From: Rhodopirellula sp. SM50
GTDB taxonomy: Bacteria > Planctomycetota > Planctomycetia > Pirellulales > Pirellulaceae
Length of the DNA: 64,000 nt
Reading direction: 5' to 3'
NCBI RefSeq assembly: GCF_002289565.1
Contig: NZ_NTFY01000069.1
Coordinates: 1-64,000 of the forward strand
Both the position numbers and the translations under genes were made by a program. Each line of letters begins with the position of its first letter. Position 1 is the stretch's first letter. The notes under the pieces were generated by a model, which saw nothing but the letters and a program-made list of their open reading frames with translations, made no database searches and had not been told where the DNA came from. This document shows, piece by piece, positions 1 through 7,972 of this stretch.

Positions 1-1
1 G

Positions 2-67
2 GCAGCTTCCTTGCTGAGGGGATGTATTTCAACACCACGATCCTCGCAGGAAAGCTGCTTTTTTTGA
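2..67 (+). terminator. Possible intrinsic terminator of an upstream gene
   Basis: The segment begins with gcagcttcc and later has the near-complement ggaaagctgc, followed directly by seven T residues. Read on the plus strand this is a stem with a long loop and a T-tract, the arrangement of an intrinsic terminator. The loop is long (over 30 nt) and the gene it would serve lies outside the window, so this is only a candidate. Confidence 0.35.
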
Positions 68-90
68 AGCTTAACTTAGCGGTATTGGGC

Positions 91-268
91 TAAAGCCTGC
101 ACACCAACGCCGTTGGTGTCTAGCCTTTAGGCGATTCCCGGTCGCTGCGGAGCAGCGAAACGAAGCGGCTAAAGCCTGCACATCAGCGCCGTTGGTGTCT
201 AGCCTTTAGGCGATCCTCGCTCGCTGCGGAGCAGCGAAACGAAGCGGCTGAAGCCTGCACACCAGCGG
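91..268. repeat. 79-bp tandem REP-like repeat, about 2.3 copies
   Basis: The motif taaagcctgc begins at 91 and 170, with a variant (tgaagcctgc) at 249, giving a period of 79 bp. Each full unit contains a palindrome (the taaagcctgcacacc side facing ggtgtctagcctttag) and a second hairpin built on cgctgcggagcagcg. The same palindrome family recurs at 4847-4921, 7757-7838 and 32413-32480. It fits REP-type intergenic repeats. No REP-associated transposase is visible in the window. Confidence 0.8.
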
Positions 269-291
269 GGTGCCCCAAGTGTTTCGCAGCG

Positions 292-2883
292 CTACTGAAC
301 ACTCAACTTGCGGCGATAGACGGTCGAGCCGTTGGTCACGTACAAGGTGTCGTGATTCGCCCCGGCCAGTGTGCAACTCGTTAGCGGCTTGGTCGGATCG
401 GGGGTGGGCAAGACACCACAGGGGCGTCCGGTCGGGTCGAAGATCTGCACACCGACCGAGCTGGTCACGTAATAACGCCCGGCCTTGTCGACCGCCATGC
501 CATCGCCTCGCGACGCGGTCAGGTACGGCGGCGGTTCGTTGAATTTAAATTCGCCCTTGGGGTCGGTCGCCAGCCGCATCGGCATGGTCGGCATCTTAGC
601 GTCCAGGCTGGCGTCGGGATTGACCCGGAACGTCCAGGTGCTCTCGCCGCCGGAATCGGAAACGGCCAGCGTGCCCCCGTCGTTGGACAACGCGATTCCG
701 TTGGGCCGCGTGATGCCGCTGTCGACCGCCGTCGTCTCGCCGGTCTTCAAATTGATTCGTGTGACTTGTTTGGCCCGAGTCTCGGTGATGAAGGCAATTC
801 CATCGGCGGAGACGGCCAGGTCGTTCGGCTTGACACCGCTCGCGACCACGTTGACCTCGCCGGATTTTGGGTCGATCGAAATCACTCGATCCATCGCGCC
901 CTGGCATCCATACAGCAGTCCGTCGGGGCCGAACATCAACCCGCTGACCGATTCCTTGGCGATCACGGTTTGCTTGCCGTCATCGGCACTGACGCGATAC
1001 ACCGCCGGCGCCCTCATGTCGCTATAGATGAAATTGCCTTCGGCGTCGCTGCACGGTGCGTCGGCGAACCCGAGGTCTGTCGCGACGACCTCCCAGGACT
1101 GGCCCGGAATCAACAGGTTCAACAGCGTCAAGTCCCCGCGCAGGTCTCCGCTGGTGTCCAGCACGGGCTGGTGTGTCTCGTTTCGCCACAGCCACTTCAT
1201 CGCGTCAGGGAATCGCGCGCTGCCGAAATCGGCATTGTGTGCGTAACCTTCGGCCCAATCGAAACGGGTGTCGTAACCCATGTATTTCAGTGCCGATGCC
1301 ATTCGCTGATTCGCCCAAGGCCAGCTTCCGAACGCGTTGTCGACATCGCCGCTGGTGTCGGACATGTAAACGCGGATCGGTTTCGGTTCTGTTTTACGGA
1401 CCAGTGCGGGATAGACGTTGCCGCCGCGAAGGTTGGTGAAACTGCCGACATTCGAATAAACTTTGCCGAACTGGTCGGGACGCTCCCAAGCGGCGGTGAA
1501 GGCACAGATGGCGCCGGAGCTGGATCCGCCGATCGCCCGCATCGAGGGATCGGATGAAAGGTTGTATCGCTGCTCGACCGCCGGAAGGATCTCCTCTAGC
1601 AGGAATCGCGTGTATCGGTCCCCCAGACTGTCGTATTCAAAGCTGCGGTTGGAAGACTTTTTGCCTTGGCGAGGCTTTGACTTGTGGTGTCCCGGATTGA
1701 TGAACACAGCGATGGTCGGAGGCATTTCGCCGCGTGCGATCAAGTTGTCAAAGACGATCGGGATCCGCCAGCGACCCTTGATGTCACGCATCCGCTCCCC
1801 GTCCTGGAACACCATCAGTGCGGCAGGCGTGTCCGCTTTGTATTGTGCCGGCACATAGATCGCCCAATCACGGATCGTGCCTGCAAAGATTTTCGACTCC
1901 CAGGGCTCCATCTGCTCGACCGTCCCCTTGGGAACCGAGGCGTCGGCCATTGCATCGGGATGCGGTTGCCACTCCGGTTTGGTTTCCGTCGACGGGATCA
2001 CGGTCGACTCGGAGTCGTCGGACCACAGCCAACGCAGCGCGTCCGGAAACACTTCGCCGCCCCACTTTCCGCTGTGTCCGCCATCGGTCATCACGAGCTT
2101 GTAATGATAGCCGGCGTACTGCAGCGCGGCCGCCATGTCCCGATTTCCCAGTGGCCAGTTTCCGTGCAGATTGTTTAAGTCGTCTTTGCCTTCTTGCAGG
2201 TAAACCTTGATCGGTTTGGGAGCATCCTTCGTTTTGCGAATCAACCCGGGGTAAGCCCAACCGCCGCGAATGTTGGTGAAGCTGCCGATGTGGCTGAGTA
2301 CCTTGCCGAACCGCTCCGGTTTTTCCCAGGCAACGGTGAACGCGCAAATGCCGCCCGACGAAATCCCGCATACGGCGCGGCGATCTGCATCGTTGGATAC
2401 GTTTAATCCTTTCAGGGCAACGGGCAGAAACTCGTCGACCAAGAACGTTGCGTATCGGTCACCGAGTGAATCGTATTCGAATGAACGATTGCTGCGGTCT
2501 TTCGCGCCGGGCTTGGTCGCCGGAATCGTGCCGGGGTTGACGAAGACGGCGATCGTGACCGGCATCGCGTTTTGATGGATCAGATTGTCAAACACCACGG
2601 GGACGCGAAAGGCGCCGTCCGGCTTGGCGTAGTTCTTGCCGTCCATGAACACCATCAAGTTCGCCGGCTCGTTTTCGTTGTACTGTGCCGGAACGTAGAC
2701 GCTGTACTGGCGAGTCGTGCCTGGAAAGATGCGACTGTCGTCGAAAACGCCTTCGGTGAGTTTCCCTTGGGGAACGTCCGGCTGGACCTGACGATCGGAC
2801 GCGTTGGATGGAGCGTCGTTCGCGGTAGACACGGTGGTCATCGCCAGCAAGACGACCAGGGCGAGTAAGGCTATGGATTTCAT
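292..2883 (-). CDS. Secreted double esterase (enterochelin-esterase-like) plus SMP-30/gluconolactonase-like propeller
   Basis: An 863-residue exported protein. A signal peptide spans about residues 1-21 (hydrophobic, ending VSTA). Two homologous alpha/beta-hydrolase domains of the enterochelin esterase/esterase D type follow. The first (about 35-290) has the nucleophile elbow GISSG and a GGHSGKWGG histidine motif. The second (about 330-600) has GSSSG and an AHN histidine site. The C-terminal part (about 610-863) is an SMP-30/gluconolactonase-like beta-propeller with the family motif RPNGIALSNDGG. The likely role is hydrolysis of ester-linked substituents or lactones on polysaccharide fragments in the periplasm; the substrate is not readable from sequence. 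The duplication is visible in shared stretches such as NRSFEYDSLGDRY in both domains. The ATG start at 2883 immediately precedes the signal peptide. Confidence 0.85.
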   Translation of the reverse strand: MKSIALLALVVLLAMTTVSTANDAPSNASDRQVQPDVPQGKLTEGVFDDSRIFPGTTRQYSVYVPAQYNENEPANLMVFMDGKNYAKPDGAFRVPVVFDNLIHQNAMPVTIAVFVNPGTIPATKPGAKDRSNRSFEYDSLGDRYATFLVDEFLPVALKGLNVSNDADRRAVCGISSGGICAFTVAWEKPERFGKVLSHIGSFTNIRGGWAYPGLIRKTKDAPKPIKVYLQEGKDDLNNLHGNWPLGNRDMAAALQYAGYHYKLVMTDGGHSGKWGGEVFPDALRWLWSDDSESTVIPSTETKPEWQPHPDAMADASVPKGTVEQMEPWESKIFAGTIRDWAIYVPAQYKADTPAALMVFQDGERMRDIKGRWRIPIVFDNLIARGEMPPTIAVFINPGHHKSKPRQGKKSSNRSFEYDSLGDRYTRFLLEEILPAVEQRYNLSSDPSMRAIGGSSSGAICAFTAAWERPDQFGKVYSNVGSFTNLRGGNVYPALVRKTEPKPIRVYMSDTSGDVDNAFGSWPWANQRMASALKYMGYDTRFDWAEGYAHNADFGSARFPDAMKWLWRNETHQPVLDTSGDLRGDLTLLNLLIPGQSWEVVATDLGFADAPCSDAEGNFIYSDMRAPAVYRVSADDGKQTVIAKESVSGLMFGPDGLLYGCQGAMDRVISIDPKSGEVNVVASGVKPNDLAVSADGIAFITETRAKQVTRINLKTGETTAVDSGITRPNGIALSNDGGTLAVSDSGGESTWTFRVNPDASLDAKMPTMPMRLATDPKGEFKFNEPPPYLTASRGDGMAVDKAGRYYVTSSVGVQIFDPTGRPCGVLPTPDPTKPLTSCTLAGANHDTLYVTNGSTVYRRKLSVQ

Positions 2884-2990
2884 GGTGTTTCAGGAGGGCG
2901 GCGAAACGTGGGGAGGTTGTGCGGGAGGCTGCACATCATCGTTTGTCGCAGACCGGTAAGCAAGTGCCGCTGGGGGGAGGTGGAAGGCAT

Positions 2991-3246
2991 GGGGTCAAGA
3001 AATGGGTTGGTCAAAAGATGAGTTGGTCAAAAGATGGGTTGGTCAAAAGATGAGTTGGTCAAAAGATGGACTGGTCAAAAGATGGACTGGTCAAAAGATG
3101 GACTGGTCAAAAGATGGACTGGTCAAAAGATGGACTGGTCAAAAGATGAGGCGGTCAAAAGATGGGGTGGTCAGAAGATGAGGTGGTCAACAGATGAGGT
3201 GGTCAACAGATGAGGTGGTCAACAGATGAGGTGGTCAACAGATGGG
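2991..3246. repeat. 16 x 16 bp tandem array (ggtcaaaagatg)
   Basis: Sixteen consecutive 16-bp units occupy exactly 256 bp. The core is tggtcaaaagatgg. The first unit (2991-3006) is degenerate. The next units end in alternating variants (ag, gg, ag, ga). Four identical ctggtcaaaagatgga units follow, then a block of ggtcaacagatgag variants at the distal end. This graded variation along the array is what stepwise unit duplication produces. It lies in the non-coding gap 2884-3355 between two minus-strand genes. No long reading frame crosses it. Confidence 0.95.
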
Positions 3247-3292
3247 AGCTGAATGCGGGAGGCATTGCGCAACCTTGTCCCACTAGCTGACT

Positions 3293-3321
3293 CCATTTTT
3301 TGACCAATCAATTTTTTGACC
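3293..3321. repeat. Two inverted copies of the 16-bp array unit
   Basis: The stretch reads ccattttttgacc then aattttttgacc-like sequence. It is the reverse complement of ggtcaaaaaattg followed by ggtcaaaaaatgg, that is, two array units in opposite orientation about 50 bp after the array ends. In a transcript these could pair with any of the direct units at 2991-3246. The position is upstream of the esterase gene and downstream of the 3356-4075 gene, so the structure could act as a shared terminator or simply be a palindromic repeat remnant. Confidence 0.75.
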
Positions 3322-3355
3322 CTCTCTCTCCGCGCCCCAGCCGATCGCTCACCCG

Positions 3356-4075
3356 TCACCGCTCGAAGGGCCTCATTTCGAAATGCCTGGCGGTGGCCCA
3401 GCGTCCCGAATCCGCTTCGCCTTGATAGAACTGAAGGCTGACTTGCGGTGGTGCGGGTGGGGCTTCCGGCAGGCTGGCCTTGCCGACCGCAATCCAGTCT
3501 TGTTCACCGGGTCTGCGATAAAAACCGCTCAGCTCCGGTCCGTCGACGACGAATCGCAGTTGGACGGTTTCGCCGGGATAAGGAACGATTGCGATGGTAC
3601 GCGTGCGATCCTTTTCTTCGCGTCCCATCACGATGTTGGTGATGCCGTGTTCGATTTCCAGCCCGATCTTGACCATCGTCGAATCGCTGTAGTACCAGAC
3701 CAGGTTTGTTTGTTCCCAGCGTTTCTTCGGATGTTGCTCCAATTGCACACGGACGTCGACAGAATCCTGCCAGGCCTGTGGCACCGGATGAAGCAGCACA
3801 TTTTTCGCATCGTTGGCCTTGCCCCACATGTTTCCCGGTTCGACCAGGACTTGCAGGCCCGAGTCGGTCAGCTTCCATCCGTCTTTGTTTTCCCGCAGCC
3901 ATCGCCATTGTTTCCGCATCGAACCTTGAAAGGTATCGACGATCGGTTGAGTTTCGGTCGCAGCTTCCGCAGCCTCGCGTTTGACGTTTTCGCCCTCTTG
4001 GCCGACGACAACCAGCGTCGACGCGTTCACCAGGACCGCGATCAGACAGAATCTTCTCAGGAGAGTACGTTTCAT
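3356..4075 (-). CDS. Secreted concanavalin-like (DUF1349-like) protein
   Basis: A 239-residue protein with an N-terminal signal peptide (hydrophobic residues about 9-25, cleavage after VVVGQ). The mature part resembles beta-sandwich domains of the concanavalin A/glucanase superfamily as found in DUF1349 proteins and at the C-terminus of GH43 xylosidases: DTFQGSMRKQWRW near the start, ARHFEMRPF at the end, and VQLRFVVDGPELSGFYRRPG in the middle. Likely a carbohydrate-binding or structural partner exported to the periplasm or cell surface; no catalytic residues are recognised. It lies 472 bp upstream of the esterase gene on the same strand, separated from it by the 16-bp array. The family assignment is by eye and moderate. 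Confidence 0.65.
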   Translation of the reverse strand: MKRTLLRRFCLIAVLVNASTLVVVGQEGENVKREAAEAATETQPIVDTFQGSMRKQWRWLRENKDGWKLTDSGLQVLVEPGNMWGKANDAKNVLLHPVPQAWQDSVDVRVQLEQHPKKRWEQTNLVWYYSDSTMVKIGLEIEHGITNIVMGREEKDRTRTIAIVPYPGETVQLRFVVDGPELSGFYRRPGEQDWIAVGKASLPEAPPAPPQVSLQFYQGEADSGRWATARHFEMRPFER

Positions 4076-4087
4076 GTTGCTTGATGT

Positions 4088-4417
4088 CTACTTGCGTTTC
4101 ATTGCGATGGACTTGATACGGTAGGTCTGATCGGGTGCGTGGGCGTTAAAATCAAATCGGACGGAATATGGACTGGTGGTATCTGATTCGACCAGTGTTC
4201 CGTCTTTATAGAACTCCACCTCCACCACTCCAACATCGTCGCTGGCGTCCGCCGTGACGTCGACCTTTCCGCCGACCGAGTCATTATACTTCAATGATGT
4301 GATCGCCACCGAGGGCGCCGTTGTATCGTGGGTTGCGTGTTGTCCACACACGACGGAAGAGATCAGCACCAGTAGCAGACTTAAATCTCTTGCATTCCAC
4401 TTGTCGATCGCCCTCAA
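4088..4417 (-). CDS. Small Ig-like (Big-type) domain protein, possibly a fragment
   Basis: A 109-residue product. A hydrophobic N-terminus (about residues 11-24) may be a signal peptide. It is followed by a single bacterial Ig-like module of the type attached to glycan hydrolases: APSVAITSLKYNDSVGG, then VDVTADASDDVGVVEVEFYKDG and SPYSVRFDFNAHAPDQTYRIKSIA. Such modules normally sit inside longer secreted enzymes. Here the product stops right after the last strand with AMKRK, so it may be the remnant of a larger gene. It ends 12 bp before the start of the next minus-strand gene (4075), suggesting co-transcription. Confidence 0.5.
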   Translation of the reverse strand: MRAIDKWNARDLSLLLVLISSVVCGQHATHDTTAPSVAITSLKYNDSVGGKVDVTADASDDVGVVEVEFYKDGTLVESDTTSPYSVRFDFNAHAPDQTYRIKSIAMKRK

Positions 4418-4784
4418 AAACGATTGTTTGAATGGAACGGAACCATCTATGCCTCGTTCAAAGTTCTAGCAGAGAGGGATGCCGTCCACAGCAGAAAAAG
4501 CGAAAGAGAAGTGTTTGTGGTCTTCCGGCCACTGAACGAAGGTTCTAAGCCAGCGGCTTCACGCCAGGGGACGACGATTCTTTTGCTGCAGGATTTGGCA
4601 ACCGATTTAGATTCTCTCCCTCTGGGAGAGACGGCGTTTGCGCAGCAAGCAAACGCCAGAGAGGGCCGGCGCTGCAAACGTCTTATCGACTTCCGCGACG
4701 ATCAACTCCGCCACTTGTACAATCGACGTCCCGCGCCGCGCCGCATCAGAGCTTGGGGTCGCACTAGCGCACCCCAAGACCCGA

Positions 4785-5091
4785 CTTTCCAGCTTTTGCT
4801 GTGCCGCACGAAACGGTGGGTTGGCTCAATGGCACGGGTATAAGCGTTGGTGTGCAGGCTTTAGCCGCTCACTGTCGCTGCGTAGCAGCGACAGGAAATC
4901 GCCTAAAGGCTCGCACCAACGGTTGCGGAATCCCATTTTACTCATGCCTATGCCATTCGTGGATAGGCTGCGATCAGTACGTAGGCCAGGACCGGTCCTG
5001 GCCTACGCAGTGGTTCAATCCCTTTTCGATAGCCGACCCTTGACCCGTTTTCCGGCTCGCAAGAAGTTCGCGTCATGCCCCGTCCTCTTCC
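4785..5091. repeat. Long intergenic repeat, copy 1 (REP + palindrome + 5' gene relic)
   Basis: This segment matches 7700-7972 almost throughout. In order it contains ctttccagcttttgctgtgcc, a REP-type palindrome (ggtgtgcaggctttagccg against cgcctaaaggc), the perfect palindrome gtaggccagg-ac-cggtcctggcctac region at 4981-5006, and ttccggctcgcaagaag. The match continues into tcatgccccg-type sequence, equivalent to the sulfatase start codon region in copy 2. Copy 1 has about 40 extra bases after gcggaatc. The rest of 4418-5154 has no convincing gene. Confidence 0.85.
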
Positions 5092-5154
5092 CAAGCGACC
5101 CCAAGATGATCCGCGCTTGTGGAAGAGGGCGATGACGTAGGGTAAGTTGCGTTG

Positions 5155-6132
5155 ATGGACGAGGATCACCAACTGCCGACGCCGCACAACAACTTCTTTC
5201 AGTTTGCACTGTCGAACTTGAAAGCCGCGCGGAGCTTGATTGAGACGCAACTGCCTGCGGATGTGCTCGCGGAACTCAATCTAGAGACACTCCGACTGGA
5301 AAGTGGCTCGTTTGTCGATCCGGCGTTGCGAAGCAGGCAATCCGACATGTTGTATTCTGCCGAACTCGTATCCGGACTGAGCAATGAAGCCGAGTCGGTT
5401 CCAGACAGGGTGCTGCTGTATTTCCTGGTTGAGCATAAAAGCGAACCGGATTCGCAAACAGTCCTGCAATTGCTGTCCTATATTGTTCGGATTTGGGAGC
5501 GACTGCTCCGAGACGGACTGTCTCTTTCACCGGTGATTCCGCTCGTCGTTTACCACGGGAACCGGGCATGGACGGTTGCCCGAGATTTGGACGATTTGGT
5601 ACCGGCGTCAAAAGCGGTACGCGGGTTTCAGGTGCGATTTGGCTGTCCAATTCTGGATTTGAGTCAACGGTCCAATGATGAAATCGGAGGGGATTCGCTT
5701 TTGCAAGTGACGCTGCGAATGCTAAAATATGGCCGCGACCGGCAACTGCAGGCGGAGTTGTTTTCGATCTTGCAGATTTTGAGAAGTGTTGGGGAAGGTT
5801 TTCCGATCCAACAATGGCTTGACGCAATCCAGGTGTACGCGATGTCTGCGAATAACGATCTCACTTCCGAAGAATTGAAACAAACACTCGCAAGCGTGTT
5901 TCCGACACAATTCTATCCGGGATCGATCGCCGATCGTCTTTTAGAAGAAGGCCGCGAAGAAGGCCGCGAAGAAGGTCTTGAGAAGGGAAAGCTCGCCGGT
6001 AAGATCCAGATGCTGCAGGAATTACTCGGCGACCCCATTTCGACGGATGCGGAATTGATCTCCTCGGGGCAAGAGGCATTGGAAGCGAAAGCACAAGCCC
6101 TGCAGGATCGAGTGCGCCGCCAGGATATGTAG
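5155..6132 (+). CDS. Rpn/YhgA-family PD-(D/E)XK nuclease (transposase_31-like)
   Basis: A 325-residue protein with the hallmarks of the Rpn (recombination-promoting nuclease)/YhgA-like family. The N-terminal segment DHQLPTPHNNFFQFAL resembles the family start. A PD-(D/E)XK-type catalytic set is visible as D64 (RQSDMLY) and E93-H94-K95 (YFLVEHKSE). The conserved SLSPVIPLVVYHGNRAW block follows, and the C-terminal tail is rich in EEGREEG repeats, as is usual for the family. Known relatives cut DNA and raise RecA-independent recombination. ATG at 5155 is chosen over the TTG directly before it. The gene is bracketed by two direct copies of a long intergenic repeat (4785-5091 and 7700-7972). Confidence 0.85.
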   Translation: MDEDHQLPTPHNNFFQFALSNLKAARSLIETQLPADVLAELNLETLRLESGSFVDPALRSRQSDMLYSAELVSGLSNEAESVPDRVLLYFLVEHKSEPDSQTVLQLLSYIVRIWERLLRDGLSLSPVIPLVVYHGNRAWTVARDLDDLVPASKAVRGFQVRFGCPILDLSQRSNDEIGGDSLLQVTLRMLKYGRDRQLQAELFSILQILRSVGEGFPIQQWLDAIQVYAMSANNDLTSEELKQTLASVFPTQFYPGSIADRLLEEGREEGREEGLEKGKLAGKIQMLQELLGDPISTDAELISSGQEALEAKAQALQDRVRRQDM

Positions 6133-6174
6133 AATGAGCCACCATTCGGGCTGCGACCCGGTCCTCGATCTCGA

Positions 6175-7089
6175 TCACCCAACGTCCGCAGGGTACTGAT
6201 AGGTCTGCAGGGACGGAGGCAGCTTAAGGGTGGAGATGATCGCAAGCGATGTCGTCCCGAACGGACCAACGTTTTCCAGCAATCCCGAGATCGCCAGTCC
6301 GAGTTTGGTCGCGTCCGAATCGTTCCAGGGTGCGGCGCGAACGATCAGAACGTCGTTACGTCTGTCTTCATGGCAGGAAAACATGCGGCCGAGGTTCCCT
6401 AGCGGGTCGAACGTGGCGTGTGGGTGAAGATAGATCCCGTTTGCTTCGAACGCCTTCTGCATCTCGGCGACAACCGCGTCCATGCTCATTGATTCATCAA
6501 GTTCTAAAACCGGCCAGTTTATGGATGTCCTCGGTGTATGCGGATCGGAAACGCAGTGTGCATCACGGGCAATCGCGTCTAAGTCCGCGTAAATCTCGTT
6601 CTGCCGTAGTTCGACAGATTGCGAAGCAAGCCCCAGTTCCTCAAGTCCTTCGTTGAGCCATTCAATCGGATGATTGGTGTGAAGCAGCAAATTGGTTTTT
6701 CCGTCGGCGTGGTGCTCGATGCTGACTTGGAAATCGAGGAACTTATCCTTCAATTTGTCGCCCGTTCGAACCGAGTGCCACTTGTACGGATACACGGCTT
6801 CGTACCCAGGGTGCTCGAACGGATTCTCGACCATCAAATTTCCAATCATTGAGACGAGCCACTTTGGAGAAATGCCTGCGCAAACTTCGGCATATCGGCC
6901 GATCGCGTTGGGGAAAACGCTGAATGTAAGTCCGACCATCAATGGAGCACCCAATATTTCCAGCGACACGCGTAAGCTATCTTCGAAATAGCGAACGGCA
7001 GCATTCACGTCGGGAATTTTCCAGTAGGAAGCATAGTCAACTGCCTCAGGAGTCATTTTTGCGAATAGCTGTCCGTCGTCTTGAGTCAC
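6175..7089 (-). CDS. Hypothetical protein
   Basis: A 304-residue protein of unrecognised family. It is soluble-looking, with no signal peptide or transmembrane segment. Composition and codon use resemble real coding sequence, with balanced acidic, hydrophobic and Trp-containing stretches such as WPVLELDESMSMDAVVAEMQKAF. The GTG start at 7089 is provisional; the frame is open a little further upstream. It lies convergent with the Rpn nuclease (42 bp apart) and downstream of another unknown minus-strand gene at 7189-7620. All three sit between the two copies of the long intergenic repeat, so they may have arrived as a unit. Confidence 0.6.
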   Translation of the reverse strand: MTQDDGQLFAKMTPEAVDYASYWKIPDVNAAVRYFEDSLRVSLEILGAPLMVGLTFSVFPNAIGRYAEVCAGISPKWLVSMIGNLMVENPFEHPGYEAVYPYKWHSVRTGDKLKDKFLDFQVSIEHHADGKTNLLLHTNHPIEWLNEGLEELGLASQSVELRQNEIYADLDAIARDAHCVSDPHTPRTSINWPVLELDESMSMDAVVAEMQKAFEANGIYLHPHATFDPLGNLGRMFSCHEDRRNDVLIVRAAPWNDSDATKLGLAISGLLENVGPFGTTSLAIISTLKLPPSLQTYQYPADVG

Positions 7090-7188
7090 ACGTTTGGGCT
7101 GGAAGGAGAATTCGCATTCCTTCTCGACAAAATGCTCTCGCAGACCCCATGCATCGCTGATGCCTGCAAATAAACTTTTGGCTTGGTC

Positions 7189-7620
7189 TCAATTATCTTG
7201 TTCGACGTCCGGGTCAATGATGACGTCATAACCATCCAAATGGTTCTGCTCATGAAACGATGACAGGGCGTGCCCTAATGTCAATCGCCCCCGTTCCCGC
7301 CAATCACAACTCAACGAGAGCTCAACGCATTCGCGCTGATGGCTGTCACAAAAGACATCAAGCAATTTCTTCAAATTGTCGGCCGAGTAGAAGCCGCGAA
7401 GATCCCAACTGACAGTGAGCAAATCGTCGATCTCCCAGTCTCGAATGATTGTCGCTGGACAGGATGGGCTATGGGAATTCCATGGAGTGTGCGGCATGCC
7501 AATTTCGGAGGGCATTGCACCGCACTTTTTTCGAAATCGATCAACAAGACGCTGTGCAACAGATTCATCACATACAGAATCAATCCGGCAACCGCAAACG
7601 GGAAGGAAGATCCAAGTCAT
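7189..7620 (-). CDS. Hypothetical protein
   Basis: A 143-residue product with no family that I recognise. It starts with a short hydrophobic stretch containing MTWIFLPVCGC, which could be a weak export or lipoprotein-like signal, though a lipobox is not convincing. The rest is polar and acidic (ends DPDVEQDN). It is followed after about 100 bp by the 6175-7089 gene on the same strand, so the two may form a transcription unit. An alternative is that the reading frame is fortuitous, but the amino-acid composition is protein-like. Confidence 0.45.
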   Translation of the reverse strand: MTWIFLPVCGCRIDSVCDESVAQRLVDRFRKKCGAMPSEIGMPHTPWNSHSPSCPATIIRDWEIDDLLTVSWDLRGFYSADNLKKLLDVFCDSHQRECVELSLSCDWRERGRLTLGHALSSFHEQNHLDGYDVIIDPDVEQDN

Positions 7621-7699
7621 GTTGTCACGCTGTACCCATTTTCGTGCTCGCCACGGATCGTCAATTTCAAGGAGATTGCGAGTGCCCTAATTTTTGACG

Positions 7700-7972
7700 C
7701 TTTCCAGCTTTTGCTGTGCCGCACACAACGGTGGGGTGGCTCAATGGCACGGGTATAAGCGTTGGTGTGCAGGCTTTAGCCGCCCATTGTTGCCGCGTAG
7801 CAGCGACAGGAAATCGCCTAAAGGCTAGACACCAACGGTTGCGGAATCTGCGAACAAGACGTAGGCCAGGATTGGTCCTGGCCTACGCACTGGCTCAATC
7901 CCTTATGATAGCCGACCCTTGAATCCTTGTTCCGGCTCGCAAGAAGGTCGCGCATCATGCTCCGCTCTCTCA
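7700..7972. repeat. Long intergenic repeat, copy 2
   Basis: Second copy of the 4785-5091 element. It shares the agcttttgctgtgccgcac start, the REP palindrome, the gtaggccagg/cctggcctac palindrome (7861-7886), and the block from agccgaccctt through ttccggctcgcaagaag. This copy runs directly into the start codon of the sulfatase at 7957, so its last part is the promoter/leader region of that gene. Copies 1 and 2 are in the same orientation, about 2.9 kb apart. Confidence 0.85.

Noticed and set aside
2991-3246. CRISPR array
   Set aside because: Units are contiguous 16-mers with no spacers and no cas genes nearby; it is a simple tandem repeat.
4447-4843. Small genes in both directions between the Ig-like gene and the Rpn gene
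   Set aside because: Frames are short, overlapping on both strands and partly made of the REP element.
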